Under the pieces are notes generated by a model. The model did not search any database and had not been told where the DNA came from. It saw nothing but the letters and a program-made list of their open reading frames with translations. The position numbers and the translations under genes are program-made. From Pseudomonadota bacterium (GTDB lineage: Bacteria; Pseudomonadota; Gammaproteobacteria; Xanthomonadales; Xanthomonadaceae), in assembly GCA_029560515.1 (NCBI GenBank), contig JAKQKT010000324.1, positions 1 through 39,422 on the forward strand: a DNA stretch of 39,422 nucleotides, given 5' to 3'. Positions 17,068 through 25,086 of the stretch are shown here, one piece after another; within the stretch, counting starts at the first letter, position 1, and every line of letters begins with the position of its first letter.

Positions 17068-17333
17068 GGCGAAACATTTCCTTCGGTCGCTATTTTGGCA
17101 GCCGCTTTTTCGGCCTTGGACAGTGCGTTACGCATTGGCCAGACGACAGTCGCCATCACCACCAGACCGCCCAGCAGGCAGCCAATAAGCAAGACAAGCA
17201 GCACGGTCAGACCGATGCTGGCTTGCAATGTCGTAAAAAATAAATCAATGTGCATCACATCACGGTTGAGGGCACCGAATATGATGCCAAGCATGATGAA
17301 AGCAAGCGCAAGTAAAGTTCTGATTAATGGCAT
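17064..17333 (-). CDS. lapA: LapA-domain (DUF1049) inner-membrane protein
   Basis: 89 residues. Two transmembrane segments (about 3-22 and 38-64) flank a short periplasmic loop with the family's NRDVMHIDLFF element, followed by a short cytoplasmic amphipathic tail (NALSKAEKAAAKI). LapA accompanies LapB in E. coli and takes part in the same LPS-regulation complex, though it is less important. It lies 49 bases after ihfB and overlaps lapB by four bases. Confidence 0.9.
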   Translation of the reverse strand: MPLIRTLLALAFIMLGIIFGALNRDVMHIDLFFTTLQASIGLTVLLVLLIGCLLGGLVVMATVVWPMRNALSKAEKAAAKIATEGNVSP

Positions 17334-17382
17334 CTGTCATTCCACCGCAGGTGACAACAGCTTACCCGAAAATGAGGGACAC

Positions 17383-17682
17383 TTAACTTTTGACGGCAGC
17401 CAGGGAAGCATTGACGCGGTCGCGTAATTCCTTGCCAGGCTTGAAATGGGGAACATGTTTTCCGGGCAGTGCAACGGACTCGCCGGTTTTCGGGTTACGA
17501 CCCAAACGTGGTGGACGAAAATGCAGTGAGAAACTGCCAAAGCCGCGAATTTCAATGCGATCGCCATCAGCCAAAGCATTGCTCATCATTTCCAGAATGG
17601 TTTTCACCGCCATATCGACGTCATCTGCTTTCAGATGCATCTGGCGCTTCGAAAGAATTTCGATGAGTTCTGACTTCGTCAT
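17383..17682 (-). CDS. ihfB: Integration host factor subunit beta
   Basis: 99 residues of the HU/IHF fold: [10 protein letters not shown] at the N-terminus, the helix-helix body, and the DNA-bending arm with [27 protein letters not shown] carrying the intercalating Pro region (NPKTG, about 63-67), then [20 protein letters not shown] is a sequence-specific DNA-bending heterodimer. The beta gene following rpsA is the standard order in proteobacteria. A GGAG lies about 13 bases before the ATG, rather far. An 11-bp hairpin separates it from rpsA. Confidence 0.97.
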   Translation of the reverse strand: MTKSELIEILSKRQMHLKADDVDMAVKTILEMMSNALADGDRIEIRGFGSFSLHFRPPRLGRNPKTGESVALPGKHVPHFKPGKELRDRVNASLAAVKS

Positions 17683-17708
17683 TTTGAAAACTCGACTCCG
17701 ATAAGTGA

Positions 17709-17733
17709 CGATGGCCCGGATACCGGGCCATCG
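17709..17733 (-). repeat. Perfect hairpin between rpsA and ihfB, no T-tract
   Basis: The 11-bp perfect inverted repeat CGATGGCCCGG/CCGGGCCATCG has a 3-nt loop and begins 10 bases after the rpsA stop. On the minus strand no T-run follows, so it is not a typical intrinsic terminator. It may block 3' exonucleases or act as a weak attenuator that sets the S1:IHF ratio. Confidence 0.75.
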
Positions 17734-17742
17734 TCGTATTGC

Positions 17743-19425
17743 TTATTCGCCTTTGTTCAATTGCTCACGCAACAGCGCGCCCAACTTGGTGGTGCCGCTT
17801 GATGCGTCAGCCGCCTTGTTGACTTCGGCCATCGACTCGGCCACATCGGCTTCGTCTTTCGCGCGAATCGACAGTTGCATGGTGCGGCCCTTACGGTCCA
17901 TACCGATGAACTTGGCTTCCACCTTGTCGCCCACTTTCAGATGCTGCGAAGCATCTTCAATGCGCTCTTTGGCGATGTCGTTGGCTTTGATATAGCCTTC
18001 CAGGCCATCTGCCAATTCAATGGTTGCGCCCTTGGCGTCCACTTCCTTGACGATACCGGTAACGATCGCACCCTTCTGGGTCGTTGCTGCAAAGGTACCC
18101 ATCGGGTCTTGTTCCATTTGCTTGACGCCGAGGGAGATACGTTCGCGTTCAGGATCAACGGCCAACACGACTGCTTCCAGGTTGTCGCCTTTCTTGTAGT
18201 TGCGAGCGGCTTCTTCGCCAGTCGAGCTCCAGGAAATGTCGGACAAGTGGACCAGACCGTCGATGCCGCCGTCCAGACCAATGAAGATACCGAAATCGGT
18301 GATCGACTTGATTTGACCGGAGACTTTGTCGCCTTTCTTGAAGATGGCAGCGAAAGCTTCCCATGGATTAGGAACGCACTGCTTGATACCGAGCGAGATG
18401 CGGCGACGCTCTGCATCGACGTCCAGCACCATCACTTCAACATCGTCGCCCAATTGGACAACTTTGGATGGATTGACGTTCTTGTTGGTCCAATCCATTT
18501 CGGAAACGTGGACCAGACCTTCAACACCTGGTTCGATTTCAACGAAGGCGCCGTAATCGGTCACGTTCGAAACTTTACCGAACATGCGGGCATTGGCTGG
18601 GTAACGACGAGCGATGTTATCCCATGGATCTTCGCCCAATTGTTTCAGGCCAAGGCTGACGCGGTTGCGTTCGCGGTCATACTTGAGAACGCGGACTTGC
18701 AGTTCTTCGCCAACGTTGACGACTTCAGACGGATGACGGACGCGTTTCCACGCCATGTCGGTGATGTGCAACAGACCATCGATACCGCCGAGATCAACGA
18801 ATGCGCCGTAATCAGTGAGGTTCTTGACCACACCGGTAACGATCGAACCTTCCTGCAAGCGCTCAAGCATTTGTTCACGCTCGACGCTGTTTTCACTTTC
18901 AACAACCGCACGGCGGGAAACCACCACGTTGTTGCGTTTACGATCAAGTTTGATGATCTTGAATTCGAGTTCCTTGCCTTCCAGATAACCCGGATCGCGG
19001 ACAGGACGAACATCGACCAGGGAGCCTGGCAAGAATGCGCGAACGTCGCGAATGTCGACAGTGAAGCCGCCTTTAACCTTGCCGCTGATGCGACCGGTGA
19101 CGATTTCGCCTGCGTCCATCGAGGTTTCCAGCTCGTCCCACACGAGAGCGCGTTTGGCTTTTTCGCGGGAGAGAACGGTTTCGCCGAAGCCGTTTTCAAG
19201 ATATTCCAAAGCTACTTTGACGGTGTCGCCGACTTTTACGTCGATGTCGCCAGCTTCGGTACGGAACTGTTCGATATCAATGACGCCTTCGGATTTCAGG
19301 CCTGCATTCACGACGATGACGTCGGAACGGATTTCTACGATGACGCCGCTGACAATGGCGCCTGGCTTGAGTTTTGAAAGCGCGTGTTGGCTTGCTTCAA
19401 ACAGTTCTGCAAATGATTCAGTCAT
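17743..19425 (-). CDS. rpsA: 30S ribosomal protein S1
   Basis: 560 residues with six S1 (OB-fold) repeats at about 20-90, 105-170, 190-260, 275-345, 362-432 and 448-520, the standard gammaproteobacterial architecture. Repeats three to six carry the recurring G-x-V/I-x-N/S-x-T-D-[YF]-G-[AI]-F-[VI] and ERxR[IV]SLG cores. S1 binds mRNA leaders on the 30S platform. The start is fixed by [10 protein letters not shown], typical of the family. The bases before the ATG (TGAGTAAATAACC) hold no proper Shine-Dalgarno sequence, matching the known SD-poor, S1-autoregulated rpsA leader of E. coli. The gene sits between cmk and ihfB as usual. Confidence 0.98.
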   Translation of the reverse strand: MTESFAELFEASQHALSKLKPGAIVSGVIVEIRSDVIVVNAGLKSEGVIDIEQFRTEAGDIDVKVGDTVKVALEYLENGFGETVLSREKAKRALVWDELETSMDAGEIVTGRISGKVKGGFTVDIRDVRAFLPGSLVDVRPVRDPGYLEGKELEFKIIKLDRKRNNVVVSRRAVVESENSVEREQMLERLQEGSIVTGVVKNLTDYGAFVDLGGIDGLLHITDMAWKRVRHPSEVVNVGEELQVRVLKYDRERNRVSLGLKQLGEDPWDNIARRYPANARMFGKVSNVTDYGAFVEIEPGVEGLVHVSEMDWTNKNVNPSKVVQLGDDVEVMVLDVDAERRRISLGIKQCVPNPWEAFAAIFKKGDKVSGQIKSITDFGIFIGLDGGIDGLVHLSDISWSSTGEEAARNYKKGDNLEAVVLAVDPERERISLGVKQMEQDPMGTFAATTQKGAIVTGIVKEVDAKGATIELADGLEGYIKANDIAKERIEDASQHLKVGDKVEAKFIGMDRKGRTMQLSIRAKDEADVAESMAEVNKAADASSGTTKLGALLREQLNKGE

Positions 19426-19506
19426 GGTTATTTACTCAGTTGAACACACGGGTTAACGGCGATAATTGCCGGACCCACCTGTTGTGCGTGATGTTTTCAC
19501 GCGTGG

Positions 19507-19531
19507 AAAAACCCGCGCCGGATGGTACGGG
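19507..19531 (-). terminator. Possible weak terminator or attenuator in the cmk-rpsA gap
   Basis: CCCG and CGGG arms (19528-19531 with 19512-19515) with an inner CC/GG pairing and a mismatch are followed on the minus strand by TTTTT. It lies about 50 bases after the cmk stop, in the leader of rpsA. Confidence 0.4.
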
Positions 19532-19580
19532 AGTTATTCTGCTGATGATTTTTGCTCGTTAAAGCAGCTAATGAGATGGA

Positions 19581-20267
19581 TCAGCGCGGTCGCAATGAAG
19601 CAGGCAACACCGCTAATACACGTTCAATGACTTCGGTGATCGGCATACCGGTGGAGTCCAAAATGACCGCGTCTTCGGCGGGCTTCAGGGGCGCCACGGC
19701 ACGTCCGGCATCGCGCTCGTCGCGAGCGGCAATTTCGTGCAGCAGACTGTCAAGATTAACCGAAACCCCTTTGTCTTTCAACTGCTTATAGCGTCTTTTC
19801 GCTCTTTCTTCGGCGCTGGCAGTCAAAAAAACCTTGTACTGGGCATCCGGAAAAATCACGGTGCCCATATCGCGTCCATCCGCCACCAAACCCGGGGCCT
19901 GACGAAAACGCTTCTGCAGATCAAGCAAAGCCGTCCGGACCGGCGGATGTGCTGCAATGGCCGATGCTGCAGCCGCTGCCGTTTCGGTCCTCAGTAAACG
20001 CGTGGCGTCTTTGCCGTTAACGTAGACGTGCAGTTCACCCTCATCATTGCTTTCAAAGCGGATTTCCGTTCGCTCGGCACAATGGGCAACCGCTTCAGGG
20101 TCGCTTAAATCGATACTTTCCCAGGCTGCTGCGAGACCAACGGCGCGATAAATGGCACCGGAATCCAGATAATGCCATTGCAATCGCTTGGCGACTGCCT
20201 GGCTGATCGTGCCTTTACCAGAACCCGATGGGCCGTCGATAGTGAGGACTGGAATAGGCTTAGTCAT
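19581..20267 (-). CDS. cmk: Cytidylate kinase
   Basis: 228 residues, full length. Cmk phosphorylates CMP and dCMP with ATP. P-loop [11 protein letters not shown] (about 10-20), YLDSGAIYR (about 33-41) for nucleotide binding, [12 protein letters not shown] (about 135-146) and the lid RAKRRYKQL (about 160-168) are present. It starts nine bases after the aroA stop. The stretch before the ATG has no strong SD. The aroA-cmk-rpsA order is widely conserved. Confidence 0.97.
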   Translation of the reverse strand: MTKPIPVLTIDGPSGSGKGTISQAVAKRLQWHYLDSGAIYRAVGLAAAWESIDLSDPEAVAHCAERTEIRFESNDEGELHVYVNGKDATRLLRTETAAAAASAIAAHPPVRTALLDLQKRFRQAPGLVADGRDMGTVIFPDAQYKVFLTASAEERAKRRYKQLKDKGVSVNLDSLLHEIAARDERDAGRAVAPLKPAEDAVILDSTGMPITEVIERVLAVLPASLRPR

Positions 20268-20276
20268 GTTGAGAGT

Positions 20277-21581
20277 TTACTTAATATGAAGCTCGAAACC
20301 CACTGATTTTGATAATTCCAGGAAGCCGGGAAACGAAGTAGCGACGTTGTCACAGTCATTTATTTGCACCACGCCCGAAGCCTGCTGGCCGGCTATTGCG
20401 AGACTCATGGCAATGCGATGATCTCCGTGGCTATCTGCCTCGCCTCCGTGCAAATTCCCGCCTTGAATAATGGCACCATCAGGTGTTTCTTCAATTTGGG
20501 CACCCAGTTCGCGCAAAGCTTGGCTCATTACAGCAATGCGATCCGACTCTTTTACTCGCAACTCGGCGGCCCCCGAGACGCGAGTTTCGCCTTTTGCGAA
20601 GGCAGCGGCCACAAATAAAGCCGGGAATTCGTCAATCATGTCGGGCACGATGCTTTCTGGCACTTCAATCCCGGTCAGAACCACATGCTTCACTCGTAAA
20701 TCGGCGACCGGTTCACCCGCCTGCTCGTGCGAGTTTTGTTTCTGAATATCGGCCCCCATCAACTGTAAAGTCGCCAATAAGCCAGTTCGTCGTGGGTTCA
20801 TGCCCACCGACTTGATCAATAAATCGGAACCGGGAATCAAGGTGGCAGCCACGATGAAAAAGGCTGCCGACGAAAAATCAGCCGGCACCTGGATATCCTT
20901 TGCCTGCAAACGATGCCCCCCACTCAGACGGGCATGGCCGGGGCGGAATTCAATCGGCCAACCGAAGGCTGCCAGCATTTTTTCTGTGTAATCACGGGTC
21001 GGGTGCGGCTCGTAAACTGTCGTCTCGCCTTTAGCGTAGAGGCCCGCGAGCAGGATCGCCGACTTCACCTGGGCACTAGCTACTTCTGTTTTATAATCAA
21101 TACCTTGAAGAGTATTTTTCGAGTTGATTATCAGAGGTGGCAAACCATTTGGTTCCGATTGCAGGCTGGCCCCCATCAAGGATAAAGGCTCTATCACACG
21201 TTTCATTGGCCGCTTCGAAAGCGATGCATCACCCACTAATTTCGAACGGAAGTTCTGACCCGCCAAGAGTCCGGTCAACAATCGCATGGCCGTACCGGCA
21301 TTTCCGCAATCGAGGTCTTCGTTGCTGGCTTTCAGTCCATGCAAACCGACGCCATGGATAATACGCTCGCTCGGCGATGGAGTTTCAATCCTGACGCCGA
21401 GCTGCTGGAAAATTCGCGCGGTAGCGAGTGTATCCTCCCCTTCCAGAAAGCCGCTGACTCTTGTGACGCCTTCGGCAATTGCTCCCAGCATGATGGCGCG
21501 ATGTGAAACCGATTTATCGCCCGGCACGGTAATTTCGCCCTTCAGAGGCCGCCCTGCACTTGCCTGCCAGATCAAACTCAC
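20277..21581 (-). CDS. aroA: 3-phosphoshikimate 1-carboxyvinyltransferase (EPSP synthase)
   Basis: 434 residues. AroA condenses shikimate-3-phosphate with PEP, the sixth step of the shikimate pathway. PGDKSVSHRA (about 20-29) binds substrate, and DCGNAGTAMRLLTG (about 92-105) is the PEP-binding loop in the form found in class II-like enzymes rather than the LGNAGTA of E. coli. RVKESDRI (about 343-350) and GDHRIAM (near the C-terminus) are also intact. Its ATG overlaps the hisC stop as ATGA, so translation is coupled. No tyrA lies between hisC and aroA. Confidence 0.97.
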   Translation of the reverse strand: MSLIWQASAGRPLKGEITVPGDKSVSHRAIMLGAIAEGVTRVSGFLEGEDTLATARIFQQLGVRIETPSPSERIIHGVGLHGLKASNEDLDCGNAGTAMRLLTGLLAGQNFRSKLVGDASLSKRPMKRVIEPLSLMGASLQSEPNGLPPLIINSKNTLQGIDYKTEVASAQVKSAILLAGLYAKGETTVYEPHPTRDYTEKMLAAFGWPIEFRPGHARLSGGHRLQAKDIQVPADFSSAAFFIVAATLIPGSDLLIKSVGMNPRRTGLLATLQLMGADIQKQNSHEQAGEPVADLRVKHVVLTGIEVPESIVPDMIDEFPALFVAAAFAKGETRVSGAAELRVKESDRIAVMSQALRELGAQIEETPDGAIIQGGNLHGGEADSHGDHRIAMSLAIAGQQASGVVQINDCDNVATSFPGFLELSKSVGFELHIK

Positions 21582-22693
21582 GCCATCACCTCATCCAGAA
21601 TCTTGAGTAGCTGACGATTTTCATCGCGGTTACCTACCGTAACTCGGAGGCAGCTCGGCAAACCATATCCCCGCATCGGCCTCAATACGACGGCACTGTT
21701 CACAAATTTTGCCTCGATATCTGCCGAGTCTTTTTGAAAATCGATCAGTATAAAATTGGTTTGGCTCGGGCCACATTTCAGACCGCGACTTTGAAACTGT
21801 TCGATTAGCCACGCGCGTTCGGCGGCATTCTTCTCGAGAACCCACTGAACATGTGCATCGTCACCCAAAGCGGCTTCGGCTGCAGCCAATCCCAGTAAGT
21901 TCACATTGAAAGATTCACGCACGCGCTCCATCACGGCGACGCATTCTGGATGAGCGACGATATAGCCGACCCGCAAACCGGCCAAACCGTATGCCTTTGA
22001 AAAAGTCCGGGCAACGATAAGATTCTGATAAGCATTGCTCAATGCCAGCGCCGATTGCAGTTCGGGCGCAGTAACAAATTCCAGATAGGCCTCGTCTACC
22101 ACCACCAAAACATTCGCCGGCACTCTTTCAATGAACTCTGCAAACGCCTGACTCGAATACCAGGTGCCGGTCGGATTGATCGGATTGGCAATATAGACCA
22201 CACGTGTTTTTTCATTGATGGCAGATGACAAGGCATGCAGATCGTGGCCACGGGACTGTTCGGCATCTGCGGGCAATGCGTTGGCAATAACCAGCTCTGC
22301 ACCCGCGCATTGGGCCGCCAGCGCATAGACGGCAAACCCATACTGGGACGCAAGCACCTGGGAACCTGGCCCTGCAAACACCTGCGCGATCATCATCAAT
22401 AGTTCATGCGAACCGTTGCCGAGCAATATTTGTTCAGGCTTGATCGAATGCTTTAAGGCAATCGCTTTTTTCAGATCGGCACCCAAAGGATCAGGATAGC
22501 GATGCAATGCATGCAAATTATCCAGAATGACTTCGCGTGCACGCGGACTGGGACCATAGGTATTTTCATTCGACCCCAGTTCCACAAAAAAAAGGTCAGC
22601 ATATTTTTTACGCATGGCCACGATATCGTGCCCAGGATCGTAAGCGCGAAGTCGTTGTATGCCAGCCTGGGCGAGGCTTTGAAAATCAGGCAC
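21578..22693 (-). CDS. hisC: Histidinol-phosphate/aromatic aminotransferase (HisC family)
   Basis: 371 residues of a fold type I PLP enzyme. The substrate region ELGSNENTYGPSP (about 37-49), the YPDP segment, NPINPTGTW (about 165-173), DEAYLEF (about 200-206) and the PLP lysine in ARTFSKAYGLAGLRVGY (about 228-244) are all present. Lying inside the pheA-aroA aromatic block and not in a his operon, it is probably the 'hisC2' paralogue that transaminates phenylpyruvate and hydroxyphenylpyruvate or arogenate-pathway substrates, though activity on histidinol phosphate cannot be excluded. Two bases separate it from pheA, and it overlaps aroA by four. Confidence 0.92.
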   Translation of the reverse strand: MPDFQSLAQAGIQRLRAYDPGHDIVAMRKKYADLFFVELGSNENTYGPSPRAREVILDNLHALHRYPDPLGADLKKAIALKHSIKPEQILLGNGSHELLMMIAQVFAGPGSQVLASQYGFAVYALAAQCAGAELVIANALPADAEQSRGHDLHALSSAINEKTRVVYIANPINPTGTWYSSQAFAEFIERVPANVLVVVDEAYLEFVTAPELQSALALSNAYQNLIVARTFSKAYGLAGLRVGYIVAHPECVAVMERVRESFNVNLLGLAAAEAALGDDAHVQWVLEKNAAERAWLIEQFQSRGLKCGPSQTNFILIDFQKDSADIEAKFVNSAVVLRPMRGYGLPSCLRVTVGNRDENRQLLKILDEVMA

Positions 22694-22695
22694 AG

Positions 22696-23865
22696 TTACA
22701 CCAGGGCTACAGGATAAGAACCGAGTATCTTGATCATGGCGGCATATTTGCCCAGTTCCGACAAGGCACGACCAACCTTGTCATCGGCAACATGTCCATT
22801 GACGTCGATAAAGAATGCATATTGCCAACGACCTGTATGCGCGGGACGCGACTCGATTCGGTTCATGCTGACACCATACTTCGCAAAAGGACTGAGTACA
22901 TTATAAAGCGCACCCGGCTCGTCGTTGACGTACACCAGCAAGGAGGTACGGTCGTGGCCGCAAGGCGAAAACAATTCGCGCCCGAGCACGAGAAAGCGTG
23001 TGGTGTTGTCCTGACGGTCTTCAATGGGACCGGCCACGACCTTCAAGCCGTAAACATGCCCCGCGGATTCACCGGCGATTGCGGCAGCATCATCGGAATT
23101 CCTTGCGCGACGTGCCGCTTCTGCATTGCTGGCAACCGGAATTTTTTCCGCTTTCGGCAAATGCTGGCGCAGCCAGGCTTTGCATTGAGCCAGTGATTGC
23201 GGGTGCGAATACACACGCTCGATTTCATCCAGCCGGCCCAGACGCGACAATAAATGTTGATGCACGCGTAACTCGACTTCACCGCAAATCTTGATGCTTG
23301 ATGTCAAAAACATGTCGAGCGTAGATTGAATGGTGCCTTGTCCGGAATTTTCGACCGGAACCACACCGAAATCGGCATTGCCCGCTTCGACTTCTTCAAA
23401 GACTTCTTCGATACTCGCCAGCGGCAGTCCGTGGGCGGAATGACCAAAGTGCTTGAACATGGCCTGCTGCGAAAATGTGCCCTCAGGCCCGAGAAAACCG
23501 ACTTTCAATGGTTCTTGTTGTGCAAGACAGGCCGACATTATTTCCCGAAACAAGCGAACCAGAACTTCATCGGCCAATGGTCCGGAATTGCGATCCAGCA
23601 CTTTCCGCAGAACCTGGGCCTCACGTTCCGGACGATAGTAATCAATCGCGGCTTTCAACGGCCCTTTTGCCTTGCCGACCTGCTGCGCCATTTTTGCGCG
23701 GTCGGCAATTAATGACTGGATTTGCAGATCTATACTGTCAATTCGTGCACGAACTTCATTCAGGGCCGGGGCCGGCACAGAAACTTTTTTTTCGGCATTG
23801 GCGACAGCTGGTTTTTTGACTGCTTTCTTTGCAGACGTTTTAGTTACGTTTTTTTTCGTTGCCAT
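22696..23865 (-). CDS. pheA: Bifunctional chorismate mutase/prephenate dehydratase (P-protein)
   Basis: 389 residues. A Lys/Ala-rich extension (about 1-34, with KKxxKK patterns) precedes the AroQ chorismate mutase helix bundle (about 35-115, RARIDSIDLQIQSLIADR). The prephenate dehydratase domain (about 120-300) has GPEGTFSQQA, VPVENSGQGTIQSTLD and the catalytic TTRFLVLGR. A C-terminal ACT domain (about 305-385) with the Phe-binding IESRP motif implies feedback inhibition by phenylalanine. It converts chorismate to phenylpyruvate, the substrate of the next gene's aminotransferase. The basic extension, as I recall, also occurs in xanthomonad PheA proteins, and its role is unknown. It follows serC by 52 bases. 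Confidence 0.96.
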   Translation of the reverse strand: MATKKNVTKTSAKKAVKKPAVANAEKKVSVPAPALNEVRARIDSIDLQIQSLIADRAKMAQQVGKAKGPLKAAIDYYRPEREAQVLRKVLDRNSGPLADEVLVRLFREIMSACLAQQEPLKVGFLGPEGTFSQQAMFKHFGHSAHGLPLASIEEVFEEVEAGNADFGVVPVENSGQGTIQSTLDMFLTSSIKICGEVELRVHQHLLSRLGRLDEIERVYSHPQSLAQCKAWLRQHLPKAEKIPVASNAEAARRARNSDDAAAIAGESAGHVYGLKVVAGPIEDRQDNTTRFLVLGRELFSPCGHDRTSLLVYVNDEPGALYNVLSPFAKYGVSMNRIESRPAHTGRWQYAFFIDVNGHVADDKVGRALSELGKYAAMIKILGSYPVALV

Positions 23866-23917
23866 TTTTGATTCTTCTTATGCTTCTGAACCCCGGCATC
23901 CACCGGGGTGTCGACAA

Positions 23918-25003
23918 TCATCCATTGCGTTTGGCAAAGTCTTGCATGAAATCCACCAAAGCCTGCACGCCTTTCACCGGAATGGCATTGTAAATCGATG
24001 CACGCATGCCGCCCAGCGCGCGATGACCCTTGAGACCGAGCAAACCCGCGGCTTCGGACTCTTTCAGAAACGCCTTGTCCAAATCAGCGTTTGCCATCAC
24101 AAAGGGAACATTCATCCAGGAACGCGCATGGAGTTCGATCGGGTTGGTATAAAAACCGTTGGAACCATCGATCGCAGAATAGAGTAAACGTGCTTTTTCG
24201 GCATTTTGTTTTTCCATTGCCGTCGCACCACCCTGTTGTTTCAACCATTGCAGCACGAGACCTATCACGTACCAGGAAAACGTCGTCGGAGTATTGAACA
24301 TCGAGTCGTTCTTGACCTGATTCTGCAGTTCGAAAATCGGCGGTAAATTGCGGCCATGCTTACCCAGCAAGTCCTTGCGAACGATCACGATCGTGACACC
24401 GGCAGGACCAAGGTTTTTTTGCGCGCCGGCATAGATGACACCGAATTTCGACACATCGACCGGACGCGAAAGTATATTGGATGAAAAATCGGCCACCAGA
24501 GGTACATCGCCGACATCTGGGGTATCGTGGAATTCCACGCCATGAATGGTTTCGTTCGGGGTGTAGTGCAGAAAGGCGGCGTCTTTGGTCAACTGCCATG
24601 AATCCCTCGCCGGGATCGAACGATATGAACCTTCTTTCGCCGTTGCGGCAACGTTGACGTTCACCGACGGCTTCATGTTTTCAAGTGCTTTCTCGCCCCA
24701 ATGACCGGTCAGCACGAAATCGACTGTCTGCTCCGGACGGGCCAGATTCAATGGCAGCAATGCTGACAAGGTCGTGGCGCCACCTTGCAAAAACAACACG
24801 GCATAGTCGTCGCTGATGCCCATCAAATCGCGCAGGTCACGCTCGGCCTGGGCAGCACAATCGATAAAGGCCTGGCCACGATGGCTCAGTTCCATCAGGG
24901 ATGCACGCTCGTTTTTATATTCCAGCAATTCCGATTGGACTTGACGTAAAACAGCTTCGGGCAATGCGGCCGGACCAGCACTAAAATTAAACGCGCGCGA
25001 CAT
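23918..25003 (-). CDS. serC: Phosphoserine aminotransferase
   Basis: 361 residues, full length. SerC makes 3-phosphoserine from 3-phosphohydroxypyruvate for serine synthesis and acts in pyridoxal phosphate synthesis. FNFSAGPAALPEAVL (about 5-19), LQGGATTLSALLPLNL (about 74-89), the PLP lysine in IYAGAQKNLGPAGVTIVIV (about 190-208) and the C-terminal GLKGHRALGGMRASIYNAIP are diagnostic. GGTGA lies about eight bases before the ATG. It is the first gene of the minus-strand superoperon reaching to galU, downstream of a candidate promoter. Confidence 0.97.
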   Translation of the reverse strand: MSRAFNFSAGPAALPEAVLRQVQSELLEYKNERASLMELSHRGQAFIDCAAQAERDLRDLMGISDDYAVLFLQGGATTLSALLPLNLARPEQTVDFVLTGHWGEKALENMKPSVNVNVAATAKEGSYRSIPARDSWQLTKDAAFLHYTPNETIHGVEFHDTPDVGDVPLVADFSSNILSRPVDVSKFGVIYAGAQKNLGPAGVTIVIVRKDLLGKHGRNLPPIFELQNQVKNDSMFNTPTTFSWYVIGLVLQWLKQQGGATAMEKQNAEKARLLYSAIDGSNGFYTNPIELHARSWMNVPFVMANADLDKAFLKESEAAGLLGLKGHRALGGMRASIYNAIPVKGVQALVDFMQDFAKRNG

Positions 25004-25039
25004 AAATAATCACCAAAATAAAAGTAAGCGAAAAGAGGA

Positions 25040-25068
25040 ATAGCACTCGAACACTAACATGCTCACAA
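25040..25068 (-). promoter_or_regulatory. Candidate sigma-70 promoter of the serC superoperon
   Basis: TTGTGA (25063-25068) and TGCTAT (25040-25045) are spaced by 17 bases on the minus strand, ending 36 bases before the serC ATG. The match is moderate, and the position is right for the first gene of the cluster. Confidence 0.3.
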
Positions 25069-25086
25069 GCCCTCTAACACCCCATT

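Noticed and set aside
17875-19377. 500-codon open frame on the plus strand opposite rpsA
   Set aside because: It is antisense to a certain ribosomal protein gene, has no SD and no recognisable domain; long shadow frames arise from the codon bias of rpsA.
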